Below are positions 1 through 10,912 of a stretch of 64,000 bases of DNA, piece after piece. The position numbers and the translations under genes are program-made. A model generated the notes under the pieces. It had not been told where the DNA came from and did no database searches. It worked only from the letters and a program-made list of their open reading frames with translations. Source of the stretch: Pictodentalium vernedei. Its lineage: Eukaryota > Mollusca > Scaphopoda > Dentaliida > Dentaliidae. The DNA lies in assembly GCA_031216915.1 (NCBI GenBank), contig JAUFNR010000129.1:1-64000 (forward strand). Direction: 5' to 3'. The first letter of the stretch is position 1, and each line of letters starts with the position of its first letter.

Positions 1-147
1 TAGTCACTTGGGGGGGGGGGGGATAAAATGATTCTGGATGGAAAAATGATGGGATTATGTCCAGGTTGGGGTGGAAGCCCACCCCCCCCCCCCCCCTCAC
101 TTGGCCTGCCCAACCCTGGTAGATGCCCAACCCTGGTTGCAGGTCTG
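1..147. other. Edge segment with G and C homopolymers
   Basis: A G13 run lies near position 10 and a C run of about 17 near position 80. No protein-coding signal is convincing: the proline-rich ORFs here are products of the homopolymer. Confidence 0.6.
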
Positions 148-424
148 GTACCTTTGTTATCTTGGGGCAGGAATGAGTGTTTTGGGGTGCCTTTGTTGTC
201 ACTGTGCTATGAGAACAAATATTTTTGGGTTCAGTCAGACCCACTCTAGTTTAGCAACTAACTGTCACCCCACCTTTACAGTACTTTACCTATACATTTG
301 TTACAGGCTACAGTCAGCATTTATGTACAAACTGTTACAATACTTTATATGTACTTTTGTTATCAGATCATTACCTAGATGTGTGTCATTGCTATGTCAC
401 ATTGTCTTACACAAGTTGAGCTAC
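148..424 (+). mobile_element. Relic of the 3' part of a family-A Helentron-like element
   Basis: The segment matches, in the opposite orientation, the 3' portions of the elements at 30527-32346 and 33837-36026. Shared stretches include GAATGAGTGTTTTGGGG and the motif ending AAGTTGAGCTACAG. The terminal hairpin of the better copies is missing, so the copy is cut at its 3' end just before the minisatellite that follows. Its 5' part is not present. Confidence 0.65.
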
Positions 425-437
425 AGTCCCGTCCCTC

Positions 438-775
438 AATTTTCCAGGGTTTATCTTGGAAAAGCCTGGAAATTCAGACCCTGGAAAACCCTGAAGTATT
501 GGGACTCATTTTCCAGGGTTTGTATGTGAAGAGAAAAAAAAGCCTAGAAAGTAACCCTGGAAATCTCATCTTCTAAATCCTGGTAAACTCTGGAAACGTC
601 CAGTGAAAAATCCTGGAAAAATATTCCGAAAACCCTAGAAAAGCCAAGCAAAACAATGTGATTACCCTGGAAAAGCATGGAAAAGAACCCTGGGAACATC
701 AAAAGAAAAACCCTGGAAAAATTTGCTAGAAACCCTGGAAAACTCTGGAAAAATAACTGAAAAACCCTGGACAAT
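438..775. repeat. CCTGGAAAA minisatellite
   Basis: A degenerate short tandem repeat built on (A)ACCCTGGAAAA with variable spacers of roughly 10-25 bp, with more than twenty recognisable cores. The ORFs over it are repeat translations, not genes. Confidence 0.8.
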
Positions 776-1265
776 CAATTTGGAGTTTAGTGAACAGCCA
801 CGAATTTAAAAAAAGATACTGAAATGTTCCTTTGATTAAGTTCTTCAAATGCAGCATGAATTACAAGGGCTGAGAATAGGGAAAAATTGCAAACGTTTTA
901 ATGTATTTTTACATGTATTTTTTTATATTAAATATTAGACCTTTAGATACTAAGCAACCAAATTTGAATGAGAAGTAAGCCATGCACAAAATGAAAATTC
1001 CCCCCCCCCCCCCCACCAAAAAAAAAAAAGGCACTGGAAATATTTGTAAAATACTGAAAACACATTTAATGTGCTTAAACTTTTCCATGTCTTCAACTTG
1101 CATCATGAATTAGCAGGTCAAACACACACGTGTTCCTTATGTTTCAAACAAGAAGCAAGTCTTATCCTACTATATCTCATAAGGCTAAAATGTAACAATT
1201 CCCATGTAGCCAGACAGAGACTAAAAGTTTGTATGCAATAGTCTATAATGCTGCAAACACAATGT
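776..1265. other. Unassigned AT-rich spacer
   Basis: No gene or repeat end was recognised. A C-run of about 15 followed by A-run lies near 1000-1030. Confidence 0.5.
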
Positions 1266-1488
1266 CCTGGCGGGATACACAGGGATAGAGCAATACTTGT
1301 TCACTGTGGTAAACAAGCTCTGTTTCACTGGTAGAACCGGGCCCAGTAACAAACTCCTGGGGTGAAAGTCATCTAAATTGGGCAACATCATACAAGATTG
1401 ATTAGTCTTGGCCTTACACTTGCTGTGGTCATATTTGGCCACAGATTCAGAGAAATGACCACACACAACAATAAATAATAAAATACTT
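1266..1488 (+). mobile_element. Decayed SINE-like copy (family 2)
   Basis: The body resembles the copies at 32697-32890 (+) and 40020-40463 (-): a segment around GGTAGAACCGGGCCCAGTAAC, then CCTGGGGTGAAAGTC. It ends in a tail like that of the intact SINE at 47108 (GGCCACAG...AGAAAT...GACC...CAATAAATAATAAA). No tRNA-like head was recognised, so it is 5'-truncated or built on another head. No target duplication was found. Confidence 0.55.
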
Positions 1489-1493
1489 ACATT

Positions 1494-1681
1494 TCAACTC
1501 CAAAGAAGTTCGGAAATCAAGTCAGCTGATATTAGGTCCTCAAGAGAGTCATTTTGTTCAGACAATCCTTGACCTATTTTATGATGTTCTGTATTCAACA
1601 GTAGGTGTGAGCTTCTGGATTTACTTCCTATCCATGGAGCCCAAAAGTCATATTCAGGTTTAACTTCAAAGTCGTCATTAT
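1494..1681 (-). CDS. Terminal exon of HMGXB3-like gene
   Basis: This is the last coding exon of a spliced minus-strand gene. The acceptor is TTTAATTTATCAG at 1682-1694. The exon opens with AT, which joins the G left over from the exon at 2760-2864 to give an Asp codon, then reads 61 codons (NDDFEVKPEYDFWAPWIGSK at its start, ISELLWS at its end) to a TGA at 1494-1496. The WAPWIG motif followed by a stretch ending LLLNTE resembles, from memory, the C-terminal part of HMGXB3-like proteins that are multi-copy in marine invertebrates; the biochemical role is unknown to me. The open frame and the exact phase match with the upstream exon are seen directly. The family name is inference and a database search would be decisive. 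Another possibility is a gene family without an accepted name. Confidence 0.75.
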
Positions 1682-2759
1682 CTGATAAATTAAAGGAAAA
1701 GGTGTAGAAGAAGAACAGTGACTAAGGAAGAAATCAATTATTAGAAATATGTTGACATTGGTAATGGGTTTCAGTCATTAAATTTGGTTGATTTCTTTCA
1801 GAAAATATTACTGTAAATTTTTTGAAGTGTGTTTATTTGAGTACCTTAACTTGACCTGATACATATGAGAAAATGTCAGCAACAAAAACGTCTACATAAC
1901 TCAACTGTAGTAGATTCTTCTCTCCAAAACAAAGCAGATTGATATCAAACTTTATCATATGTCTATAAAATAATACAGGTCTGCATTGACATTCACCTGT
2001 ACAGACAGCCAACAATGATGTAGAACCCCTGCCTACAACCGTGTAAGCACATAAGGTAGTGTATACTTTATAATTAAAAATTAATCTAAGGACTTAAGGG
2101 TTGAGTGTTGTTTGGGCTTTATTCTGAAATATAGGTACCATGATATAAAGGCTCAATATTCTGTCAATGCATTCCATTTTATCTTTGAAGTGAAATTATT
2201 TCATCTGTTATGATTTGCCTTGTTGCAATTTATGGGAGAGTGCCTTTTTGGTCCATTTGGTAGGGTAGGTTCGAATGTGCCCACCGAGAGTAATGTCCAG
2301 TTACAATTACCCACCATCACACACATACTACATTCGACAAAGTTCCACTCAGTCTTTTTTAATTTGATTGATGAACAGTTAACATGTTTTTTTTTGTGTA
2401 AAACGGACTATTTTGTAACCAATGGTTTTTGGTGATATTTGAAAAACACAATTTTTCAGTAAAACCAGACTGGGTAAAGTATAATTCCAATAATATGGTC
2501 ACTGCTACCAAATCAGTCAATATGATTGTGAGAAGTACCCATGCCAAATTTTGTAGCAATCGAACCCAATACATTTGAAAATATGGCTTGGTATATTAGG
2601 AGGAACTTACTTTTTTTAGGTGTTTATATTGTATACAGAAAAATAAATATTTTAATACAATGTGTAAGTTTTAATCAGAATACTGGTTAGCCTGGTTTTA
2701 AAAGGTCAACACAAAATTTTATTGGATATAATTTTAAGGAGTTGATATAACTCACATAC
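1682..2759. other. Intron of the HMGXB3-like gene
   Basis: The stretch is bounded by the donor GTATGTGAG (minus strand, 2759 downwards) and the acceptor next to 1681. It is AT-rich and contains no recognised element. Frames of about 60-80 codons on both strands show no family motif. Confidence 0.6.
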
Positions 2760-2864
2760 CCATATTAAATCCTCTGCTAATTTCAATCTCAACTTTCTTC
2801 CAGAAATCTTCACAATTAACTCTATCATTTTCCAAATTACACTGTACTGGTTTTACATGTGATA
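2760..2864 (-). CDS. Internal exon of HMGXB3-like gene
   Basis: A 105-nt exon flanked by the acceptor GTTTTATTTTTCAG and the donor G|GTATGTGAG on the minus strand. The first two bases (TA) complete a codon begun by the T left over from exon 6769-6970, giving Leu. Then 34 codons follow (SHVKPVQCNLENDRVNCEDF, then WKKVEIEISRGFNM) and a single G is left for the next exon. A conserved-looking motif is VNCEDFWKKVEIEISRGF, which I associate with HMGXB3-like proteins. Both junction phases fit with no stop, which is strong evidence that this is a true exon. Function is not known. Confidence 0.75.
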
Positions 2865-3254
2865 CTGAAAAATAAAACAAAAAAGTTTTTTTGGGGCATC
2901 AAAAAACCAAAACTGCTGAAGAAAGTATAATTTAACAAAGACAATTTAAAAACTACTTCAGCGATAAAAGAATAAGCTTCAATTCTTTAGTGTTGAATAC
3001 AAGCGTGAGAACTACCTACAAATCCAACTGATCCTTACATAACATAACTGTTGCAACTTAGTGAAAAACATTTTTCATTTTTCATTGGCACAATATGAAC
3101 AATTTAATTTTGTATTTTACTCACTGTTAAATCTCGAGATCTGATCATTCCAGTATGTTTTGACTGCAAAGAATGTAAAAAAAACCCCCCAACAACAACA
3201 AAAACAGGAGCAACGTGAAGCATGGCATATGTCCCTCCTGCAATACCATCAATA

Positions 3255-3568
3255 CAGTTAAAACTAGAAGTCCTGTCACGAATAGTGCGCTTATCTAGGC
3301 TTAATTGCGCGTTGGAATTGCGCGCAATTGCCATATCGAATGGCATCCAAAGCACGGCAGGTTCTCCTGGTTACTCATAGCAAACACATGCAATGTTTCT
3401 GCCAATGGACCTCCGGGTTACCCGGAGGTCCATTGGCTGAAACATTGCTTGTGCACAGGCCATATGTACAGAATTTGATAGCTTTACTTGGGCCATAACG
3501 CGTACATTAACGCGCATATCAACGTGCTATTTGTGCGCATTTCATGACAGGACTTCTAGTTTTAACTG
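3255..3568. mobile_element. Palindromic Tc1/mariner-type MITE, copy 1
   Basis: A 314-bp element with inverted ends starting CAGTTAAAACTAGAAGTC and ending in its complement. It is flanked by TA on both sides (3253-3254, 3569-3570), as expected for Tc1/mariner insertion. The centre is a near-perfect palindrome around CCTCCGGGTTACCCGGAGG. It sits in the intron of the HMGXB3-like gene. A near-identical copy lies at 48643-48956. No coding capacity. Confidence 0.85.
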
Positions 3569-3707
3569 TAGCATTACAGAAATATAGGGAGGTCTGGACC
3601 TCTCATCTACTGACTTCAAATGCAACTCCAACCACTGATACCTTATGCACAATCCATATACACTAAATGCTTGATCATCGGCAGTTACAACTTGCAAGGT
3701 TTCCAGG

Positions 3708-4207
3708 GTTTTATACCAGATTAGTGGCTAATGAAGATCTAAGAGCTCTGACATGTTCTTTACACTGTACAAGAGATTTCAAATAACTTGGTCCAATATC
3801 TAAGCGAGACTTAAAAGTTGGTAGTAGAACTCTGAAATTAGTTTGCTCCTTTACGGGTACCAGGGCAGATTCTTCAATATAAGCATAATATGACAAAATG
3901 TCTTATTCCTGGTTACCATTCTAGCCACATAATTTTGAACATTTTGAAGTTTTCTCAATAGATGTTGTTTTCAGCCATGCAACCAAAAATTGCAGAAATC
4001 AAGACAGATAGTTACAGGGGTGTGCACAAGTTGCTTGGCTGTGTCCACATCGATCACATTCCAAACTCTGCTGATATTGCTTAAATGATGGAAAGCGGAT
4101 CTGCAGGCTTGCATCACATGCACATCTGCAGCCAAATACCCATCCAGGCAGTATCTCACATTGTGGTCTGTGATCAACAGTGAGATGACACCGCTTTCAA
4201 TATGCAA
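3708..4207 (-). pseudogene. LINE ORF2 fragment (CR1/L2-like), 3' end of reverse transcriptase
   Basis: Two minus-strand frames carry the usual C-terminal landmarks of CR1/L2-type ORF2 proteins in order. First comes CRSAFHHLSNISRV (4207-3971 frame), then DTAKQLVHTPVTICLDFCNF. In a shifted frame, a segment LRKLQNVQNYVARMVTRNK follows, and then DIGPSYLKSLVQ and VRALRSSLATNLV (3896-3711 frame). At least one frameshift and one or more stops separate them. Upstream catalytic parts of the reverse transcriptase and the endonuclease are absent, so this is a dead 5'-truncated insertion inside the intron of the HMGXB3-like gene. Confidence 0.8.
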
Positions 4208-4275
4208 ACTGAGGTCTGAAATTGATTAAGCGACTTTCTTGTACGACTGTCCATGAATAGCCGAAAATTCAAAAT

Positions 4276-5236
4276 TCCACGATTGATCAAGATTTTTTGA
4301 AACAGTCGCCCTGAATCTGCTTTTCTAATGACCTTACATGATTTTGCACGGTTCATCGCGACTGTAGTAAGGATCTACGAAGATGATTCAGTACGAGTCG
4401 ATAGGACCTTGTATGGTGATCACTTGAAACCGGTATGTACTAGTATAAATTACTCAATTGATGCAAGACCTACCAAGAATTTCAACACGATCTTATGTGA
4501 CATACTATGACGTTCTGAGTTCTGCGCTGCTTAGTAATCATTCTTGAGTATTCTTGGTTGTTCGGCAGCACATATGAAAGTTTTATACTGTTTAAAACTT
4601 TTCTACTCCATCATACCACTTTTTTCATTCCCAAACTGCATCTTACTGCTGTCATGCTAGACTGTACTAAGCCGTACCAGGTATTCTTGTGTATTCGTGA
4701 CTGTACGTGAGTGTTCGTGCGCATTTGGCCAGTACGGTTGCGTCATGATTCACTATGAAACATAACAAGATCAACTACGCCTGACGACGAGTTTCGAACG
4801 ACTCCTCCAAGACTCTGTAGTCTCTCCCAAGATTATAGAATGATGTTGACACCAATGAGAACTAGTGTGATCACACCAAGAATCTCCCTGAAGTTTCAAG
4901 GTTCTGGACGATTTCGATACGATTCCAGTAAGATCCAGTAGGATATAGTAGGGTACAGCATTCTAATAGTAGTCGCGCAGATCTTGTAGTGAACCATGTT
5001 GCCTCGAGTTCCGTTGTATTGGATCGCGATGCAATTATTGTGAGGTCTTGCATCATCTTAATACTTCATTCTAGTTAATATTGATGTCCTGTCAGCACCG
5101 TGCATGGTCATATCGATTCGTACTGAATCGACCAGTAGATTCTTACCACAATCGTGATGAACCTATAAGGTCATTTGAAGGTCGTGTAAGGTCGTGAGAG
5201 AAGCCAATTCCTGGCGATGTTTTCAAGAAAATCGTG
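4276..5236. mobile_element. Foldback element with long inverted ends
   Basis: The left 170 bp (from CCACGATTGATCAAG) and the reverse complement of the right end (CCACGATTTTCTTGA) align over most of their length, including the shared blocks GATTCAGTACGA and CGACCTTACA, at an eye-estimated 70-75%. The middle shows further diffuse inverted similarity. It has no ORF of note. It could be a MITE of the long-TIR (Mutator- or foldback-like) type. No target duplication was recognised. Confidence 0.55.
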
Positions 5237-5616
5237 GCCAATGGCGAAAATTTGAACCTATATTTGAATTTTACCTGTATTTTTACCCCAGAAAGTCACA
5301 TACCAAAATTCATTCCGATCAAATAATTCCAACTGGTGTTACCATCCAGAAATCTCAAATCTTTAAATTTCTAAGTTGGATAAAGGGGCATAACTCTAGT
5401 GAAAATGATCAGTCCAAAGCCATATTCGAACTTGACCACCATTTTTACCTCAGAAAGTCACATATCATGATCCAAACTGGAGTTATTATCCGGACACCAA
5501 GTGGGGCGGATGGGAAGACGGACAGATGGATGAATGGATGGACAAACATTCCCATGGATGGGGATTAAGTGGTCGACGGACAGACGGACACTGCTGATTT
5601 CTATAGTCCCCACCCC

Positions 5617-5640
<24 letters not shown>
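5237..5640 (+). repeat. Two-unit tandem repeat with GACGGACAGA run and C-tract
   Basis: The motif AGAAAGTCACAT recurs with a spacing of 162 bp (near 5291 and 5453). It is followed by GGACAGA-type runs, then by CTATAGTCCCC and a C-tract of nearly 30 followed by A10. The lay-out resembles the end of the array at 7260-8110 and of other tandem-array elements in the window. Proper element ends were not found. Confidence 0.6.
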
Positions 5641-5648
<8 letters not shown>

Positions 5649-5755
5649 ATTTCAGGGGACAATTAGATATTCAATACAATTGGGTAATTTTGGTAAAAAT
5701 TGCTAATCTTTCATTTTTTTAACTATTGCATCGCTTTTATTACAGGTGAAAAGAG

Positions 5756-6542
5756 CAGGCCTGGCATTCTGAAAAATGCAGGAGGGCAAAAAATCGCTCT
5801 CCTCAATCGGCTTAGGAGAGCAATAAGCTTTACACAGCATTTTAAGTATCCAATTGAACGAACTCATTGAAACTGAAACCAGCAGACTACATCAGTGATT
5901 TTATTAACTTTACTAAGCTAAAGCGAAATCTCTTAGACATCAAGATGTCTCACTCAACAACCGAACACACACTTGACAAGACCTGTGTGTGTACCCAGAC
6001 CTGTTGTCCAAGAAAGTCATACGCCTACCACTACCACCTTCAACCCCCCAAGGGAGTTGAAGGTGGTAGTGGTAGACGTATGACTTTCTTGGACAACAGG
6101 TCTGCTTGAATCTACAGTCACATCCTGGTGCAAGTGCTTCAAGTGACAGGATAGTAGTAATGGTAGTATATTATAGTGTCAATATTCCTTGAATAATTAC
6201 CCCTCAAACTGTGATGTCAGTTGTTGAACTTGAAACTGACAGAAAAAAAATATTGCTGTGACCCATTTTGCTTCAAATGATTGCAACTGTGTTTGGGTAT
6301 GGGTTGCAGCCATTACCTTTTACCACTAAACCACTTTCAAAATGAAATTACGTGATGCTATGTGACTTCGAAGTTAAATTACATTTTTGCTTTACAACAA
6401 AAATTTAATGTGAGCATAATACATGTAATCTCAATCATCCCAGACCAAAATATTTAGGAGGGCAATTTTTCGCTCTCCTTAATTCTTTCAGGAGGGCTGT
6501 AAGGAGAGCTAAAAAATCGCTCTCCTGAAATTGCCAAGCCTG
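5756..6542. mobile_element. Non-autonomous hAT-like element, copy 1 (unfilled)
   Basis: A 787-bp element with inverted ends CAGGCCTGGCA / TGCCAAGCCTG (imperfect), carrying repeated GGAGAGCGATTTTTT blocks near both ends. It is flanked by a 6-bp direct repeat AAAGAG (5750-5755 and 6543-6548). A second copy at 16388-23688 has its own 6-bp duplication, which confirms the borders. CAGG-type ends suggest a hAT relative, but 8 bp is the more usual duplication, so the superfamily is tentative. It has no transposase. This copy is the empty site for the DIRS insertion in copy 2. Confidence 0.8.
5998..6103. repeat. Large near-perfect hairpin inside hAT-like element
   Basis: The arms (5998-6046 and 6056-6103) begin AGACCTGTTGTCCAAGAAAG and end in the complement. 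There is about one unpaired base, and the loop is short and purine/C-rich. The matching position in the second copy was the target of the DIRS insertion. Confidence 0.85.
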
Positions 6543-6768
6543 AAAGAGTGCTAAATTTTATGTTCACACACAATTTCAGGTGTTTTCAAAACATGGTTAC
6601 TTAGTAAACTGAGAGCAAATTAAAATATTAAACAGAGTGTGGTTGGTGAAATTATCACATAGATACGAGCAAGATGTACGGTATCATTGGTATGACATAT
6701 AAAAGATGTAAGAACAAAATGACTTCTATGAACTCTACCAACCTTTTTAACAGTTTAAAGTTACTCAC

Positions 6769-6970
6769 AATTTAGAGTGAAAATTCCTTTTCTGTCGGCA
6801 TCAAATATTAATATAGTTGGATAATAGCCACATTGAATGCAATAGTATGGATATTCATGGTTCGTCAATGACTAAAAATGCAAGTATCCATTTAAAAAGT
6901 CCTGATGTGGTATCTCTTCCTGTAAATAATCTGATATAATATTGGTAAGAGTTCCTATTGCTATATGATT
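6769..6970 (-). CDS. Exon of HMGXB3-like gene with in-frame TAG
   Basis: Acceptor CTTTTTTTCAG (6971-6981), then 33 in-frame triplets (NHIAIGTLTNIISDYLQEEI... ending GYLHF), the last of which is TAG at 6872-6874. The same frame continues for 34 codons (SLTNHEYPYYCIQCGYYPTI, then LIFDADRKGIFTLN), with one T left over before the donor GTGAGTAAC at 6768 downwards. The CIQCGYYPTILIFD segment is a Cys-pair motif I associate with HMGXB3-like proteins. The TAG can be a premature stop (pseudogene or polymorphism). Alternatively CATTTTTAG could itself be an internal acceptor and the real exon begin at 6871. The first reading fits better, because codons upstream of the TAG look conserved and there is no donor for them. 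Upstream exons were not found. Confidence 0.65.
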
Positions 6971-7259
6971 CTGAAAAAAAGAAGACTGCTTTCTAACATT
7001 TGTTGGAAAAATCATGAAATAGTTGCAAAAAAGAAAAATGAATTATTCTACATTTATCTCTAGCTGGTGACCACTGTTCTATAATTCACAATAACTTTAT
7101 GGAAGGAATAGTTCTTAACATTAGTGCTTCCAAAAGGGGTAGAGATTGTTGTGAGGTGAGTAGTTTTGGCTATACTAGGAGGGTCTGGCATCCCCAAATA
7201 AGGAAATATGTGATATTCTTACGGAAAGATAAAATTATGTAATGATAATACAAAATCGT
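6971..7259. other. Unassigned AT-rich stretch
   Basis: No element end or coding motif was recognised. It lies directly upstream (minus sense) of the HMGXB3-like exon and is presumably intron. Confidence 0.4.
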
Positions 7260-8110
7260 TGATAAGGACAAATACCTCGGGAAAAATTCATCCAATCCAA
7301 ACTTGCTTTCTCCATGCACATGTATGCATCATATCGATAATTCACACATAATTTTAAAAAAAAATCTAATAAAAAATGTATGAGGAGTTGAGCAACCTGG
7401 CATTTGTGACAGAACTTTTGCTATTCCATACAAAATTTGTTGTATAAAAAATTCCTGCCCACAGTCACATCTACAATGCATACTGATACTTCACACTAAG
7501 TTTCGTAAAAATCCAAGCAAAACTGTAAGAGGAGTTAAGCGAACAAGCATTTTTGATAGAAATTTAGCTACTACCAAGGGCCATCACTGTGCAAAATCAG
7601 TTGTGTTGAAAATTCCTGTCCACAGGTACATCTGCATTGCATACTGATACTTCACACCTAGTTTTGTAATAAACCTAGTAAAAACTGTAGGAAGAGCTAA
7701 GCGGTCAAGCATTGGAGATGGAAATTTGGCTGTTACCAAGAGCCATAGCCCTGCAGAATTGGTTGTTTTGAAAACTCCTGCCCACTGACACATCTACACA
7801 GCATACTTATACTTAACACCAAGTTTCATAAAAATCCAATGAAAACTGTGGGAGTTAAGCAGACAAGCATTTGTCACTGAAATTTGGCCATTACCAAAGG
7901 CCATAACTGCAAAAAAATTTGTTGTATCCAAAATTTCTGCTCACAGACACATCTACACTGCGTACTGATACTTCACACCAAGTTTTGTAAAAATCTAATG
8001 AAAACTGTAGGAAGTGGAGTTAAGCAGACAATCATTTGTGACAAAAATTGGGCTATTAACAAGGGCCATGACTGTACAAAATTCATTGGATCGAAAATTC
8101 CTGTTAGACA
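7260..8110 (+). repeat. Tandem array, about 161-bp monomer, about 5 units
   Basis: The phrase TACTGATACTTCACACC or a variant recurs at 7481, 7642, 7804 and 7963, giving spacings of 159-162 bp; a more decayed unit lies before 7481. Each unit also has a GAGTTAAGC block. The array ends in a short GACAGA...GGATGAATGGACAGG run, similar to the ends of other arrays here. Confidence 0.85.
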
Positions 8111-8616
8111 GAGATGTGGATGAATGGACAGGTGTATGGAAAGGGTATTTCCAATATGCTTCCCCCTAAACTTTTTGTTTTCGAGGGGGGTGGGGGGTGG
8201 TGGCAGGGGGTAGGGGGGTATAATAACTCATTAACTGGAAGTGATATGAAGTACATTGTGAAATGTGACATCAATCTCAATGCAATGTTGTTTTACAAGC
8301 TTGTAAAAAGTGTGAATGATGTGACGCCATGTTTTCAAAGCAATCCATGTGCACCATAACAATGAGCTTTGGTTCAAAATACCATTACCCAAAGGAAAAA
8401 GCATACCTTGGACAAATTTGTTTATTTTTTCCAATCTTCTACAATTTAATTGAAGCTGAAGGATATTTCTCAAGTGCCTTGGATGGAGGAATAGAAAACC
8501 GAGTCATACTAGTTTCACCACTTGAGTGTGAGATTTTTTCTTTCCTTTCTAGAAATTATGCTATGAATTTGTTTGACTGAAGAGTAGATAAAAATGTCAT
8601 GTTCCTACTATGCCTG
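8111..8616. other. Unassigned stretch, G-rich run at start
   Basis: A run GGGGGGTGGGGGGTGG lies near 8187-8202. An 83-codon plus-strand frame (8329-8580) has no recognisable motif and I do not call it. Confidence 0.4.
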
Positions 8617-8747
8617 TACAAAATGTTTTATCATGACTCGACTCGCTTTTGGGGATGTATAGCTTCTCATCTCACAAGCATGACTCATAGCTATACAGCC
8701 CTCAAAATGAGTCACGTCATGATAAAACATTTTGTCCAGGCAAAATG
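8617..8747. mobile_element. Short palindromic element
   Basis: Inverted arms TGCCTGTACAAAATGTTTTA and its complement near 8726-8745 enclose a hairpin whose inner arms are also partly complementary (TGTATAGCT / AGCTATACA). It looks like a small foldback MITE; no duplication was identified. Confidence 0.6.
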
Positions 8748-8854
8748 TGTTCCTAACATCTATTTATCTTCCCTATCTCCTCATTGGGATCAATGCTTTT
8801 GGCCTCATGTGATTTGGTCTTGTGCTTTCCGACCTTGTGCTTTTCATCTTGGCA

Positions 8855-9835
8855 CAGCAATGACACACATCTATGTACTGACCTGATAACAAAGGAACAT
8901 GTAAATTAGGCTAAAGTACTGTACATAGATACTGACTGTAGGCTGTAACAAATCTACAGGTAACGTATTGTAAAGTTGGGCGATAGATGCTAGAATAGAA
9001 TCTGACACTTCTGAGGATGTTGCAAACAAATATCAAAAGATTCTGAATGAAAATCAGAGATTTGCCAACCTGCAAAAAAGAATTTTCACCAGCTTTCAGT
9101 GTTAAAATCAGGGTCCCTGTGTATTGCTCCATGAACTAAACATTTGAAAATTTTTGGCCTATCTGATTCAAATACTCCTAACATTGCCTCATAAATATGA
9201 CCTGTAAACCGATTCATGTTGAATACACAAAATGGCCAATGGTGACAATGTTGAATTTTGGACTGAACCCAAAACCAGTTATTGTCGTGTCATGGTGATA
9301 TTAACAGAGGTACCATAAACGCTTTGTAAAGACTGGTTAATAAATACGGCCTGTAGCCCAAACCCAATAAATATTCCCACTTACAATGTATGAATTGTAT
9401 GGTAAGAAAAAAAGAAGTTTGTCAAATTTGCATAAATTACTCCCAAGAAAGAAATCTGTATTATATTCTACGTGTCTCATGTTACCACACATTTGCAACA
9501 AATATCACTAATATCAGAACGGTCATTTCAAAGTTTGGTACAAAACACTGGCTAAACACATTTTTTACAGAATGGCTGATGGTGGACATCTAGAATTTCA
9601 TACCAAACCCCAAAACACTCGTTCTCATGCCAGAGTGATAAAAAAGATGCCCAAGAAGATTCGTAAAGATCATCAGTTCATAAATATGACCTGCAGCCCA
9701 ACCAGTGTACAAACTGTATGGAAAAAAGATCCATCTAATCTACATAAATTATTCTTGAGAAAAAAACCTGTATTATATGTTATGTATCTCAGATTTCAAT
9801 CATGAAATATATAATGACAGGTAGAAAGACAAGGG
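8855..9835 (-). mobile_element. Partial family-A Helentron-like element
   Basis: Sequence blocks match the elements at 30527-32346 and 33837-36026 in the same orientation: CAGCAATGACACACATCTA, the CAAAACACTCGTTCTC block, and a block with AAGAAGATTCGTAAAGATC. Divergence is higher than between those two copies, so this is an older insertion. The terminal hairpin and the 5' end are not seen. Confidence 0.65.
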
Positions 9836-9868
9836 TCAGGTAAAACAAATCCATCAGCTTTTTTGTGT

Positions 9869-10912
9869 TTTTTAGCTCAACTTGACAAAGTCGAGCTGAG
9901 CTATTGCCATCACTTCTCGTCCGTCGGTATACATACGTACGTACGTACGTACGTACGTTAGTATGTTAGTACGTTAGTACGTACGTCCACAATTTCCTTT
10001 GGCACACCTCACAGGTCGCATTTATGATCAGATTACTTTGAAACTTGGTATGCTTGTTTGGGGTGACCTCTAGATGGGAGCTATCGATTTTCTTCAATTT
10101 CCGTCAAAAAATGTTGCCGCGGCCAGCGTTCTTAGAACTTAGTTTAGTCAAACCACAATATTTCCCTTTGGCACACCCTATAGGGCACATTTATGATTTC
10201 ATTGCTTTGAAACCTGGTACGCTTATTTAGGGTGACCTCTAGATGTGAGCTATCGATTTTCTTCAATTTCCGGCAAAAAATGTTGCCACGGCCAATGTTC
10301 GTAGAACTTAGTTTAGTCAGAAGACTCAATATTTCCCTTTGGCACACCCTACAGGGTACATTTATGATTGGATTGCTTTGAAACCTGGCATGCTTGTTTG
10401 GGGTGACCTCTAGATGGGAGCTATCGATTTTCTTCAATTTCCATAAAAAAATGTTGCTGCAGCCAACATTCTTAGAACTTAGTTTAGTCAGACCACAATA
10501 TTTCCCTTTGGCTCACCCTATAGGGCACATTTATGATTAGATTGCTTTGAAACCTGGTATGCTTATTTACAGTGACCTCTAGATGGGAGGTATCAATTTT
10601 CTTCCATTTCAGTCAAAAAATGTTGCCAAGGCCAACGTTCTTAGAACTTAGTCTAGTCAGACCACAATATTTCCCTTTTGTACACCCTACAGGTTACATT
10701 TATGATCGGATTGCTTTGAAACCTGGCATGCTTGTTTGGGGAGGCCTCTAGATGGGAGCTATCAATTTTCTTCAGGTTTCTGTCAAAAAATGTTGCCACT
10801 GGCAAAAAAAATAACATTGGTACCAATGATCTTCAATTTTGCCATTTCATTTATAACTTACCAAGTTCAAGTTTGTCAAGTTGAGCTACAGTGTCATTGA
10901 CACTTTCATTTA
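9869..10912 (+). mobile_element. Helentron-like element, family A termini, about 171-bp array
   Basis: 5' end TTTTTTAGCTCAACTTGACA, then a CGTCCGTCGG-type run and an (ACGT)n microsatellite (about 9931-9990). Five units of about 171 bp follow (TTTCCCTTTGGCACACCC starts them), then TGTCAAGTTGAGCTACA as subterminal inverted repeat, the hairpin AGTGTCATTGACACT and the 3' end TTCATTT. No target duplication. The structure fits non-autonomous Helentron-like elements. The transposase is absent, so the assignment rests on structure only. Confidence 0.7.

Noticed and set aside
28-529. Proline-rich frames at the left edge
   Set aside because: Created by a C homopolymer and a repeat relic.
7220-7330. 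Possible further upstream exon of the HMGXB3-like gene (donor GTAAGAATA on the minus strand)
   Set aside because: The frame in the right phase has a stop and the segment is the decayed first unit of the 161-bp array.
8329-8580. 83-codon plus-strand frame
   Set aside because: No known motif, no splice context, next to tandem-array remains.
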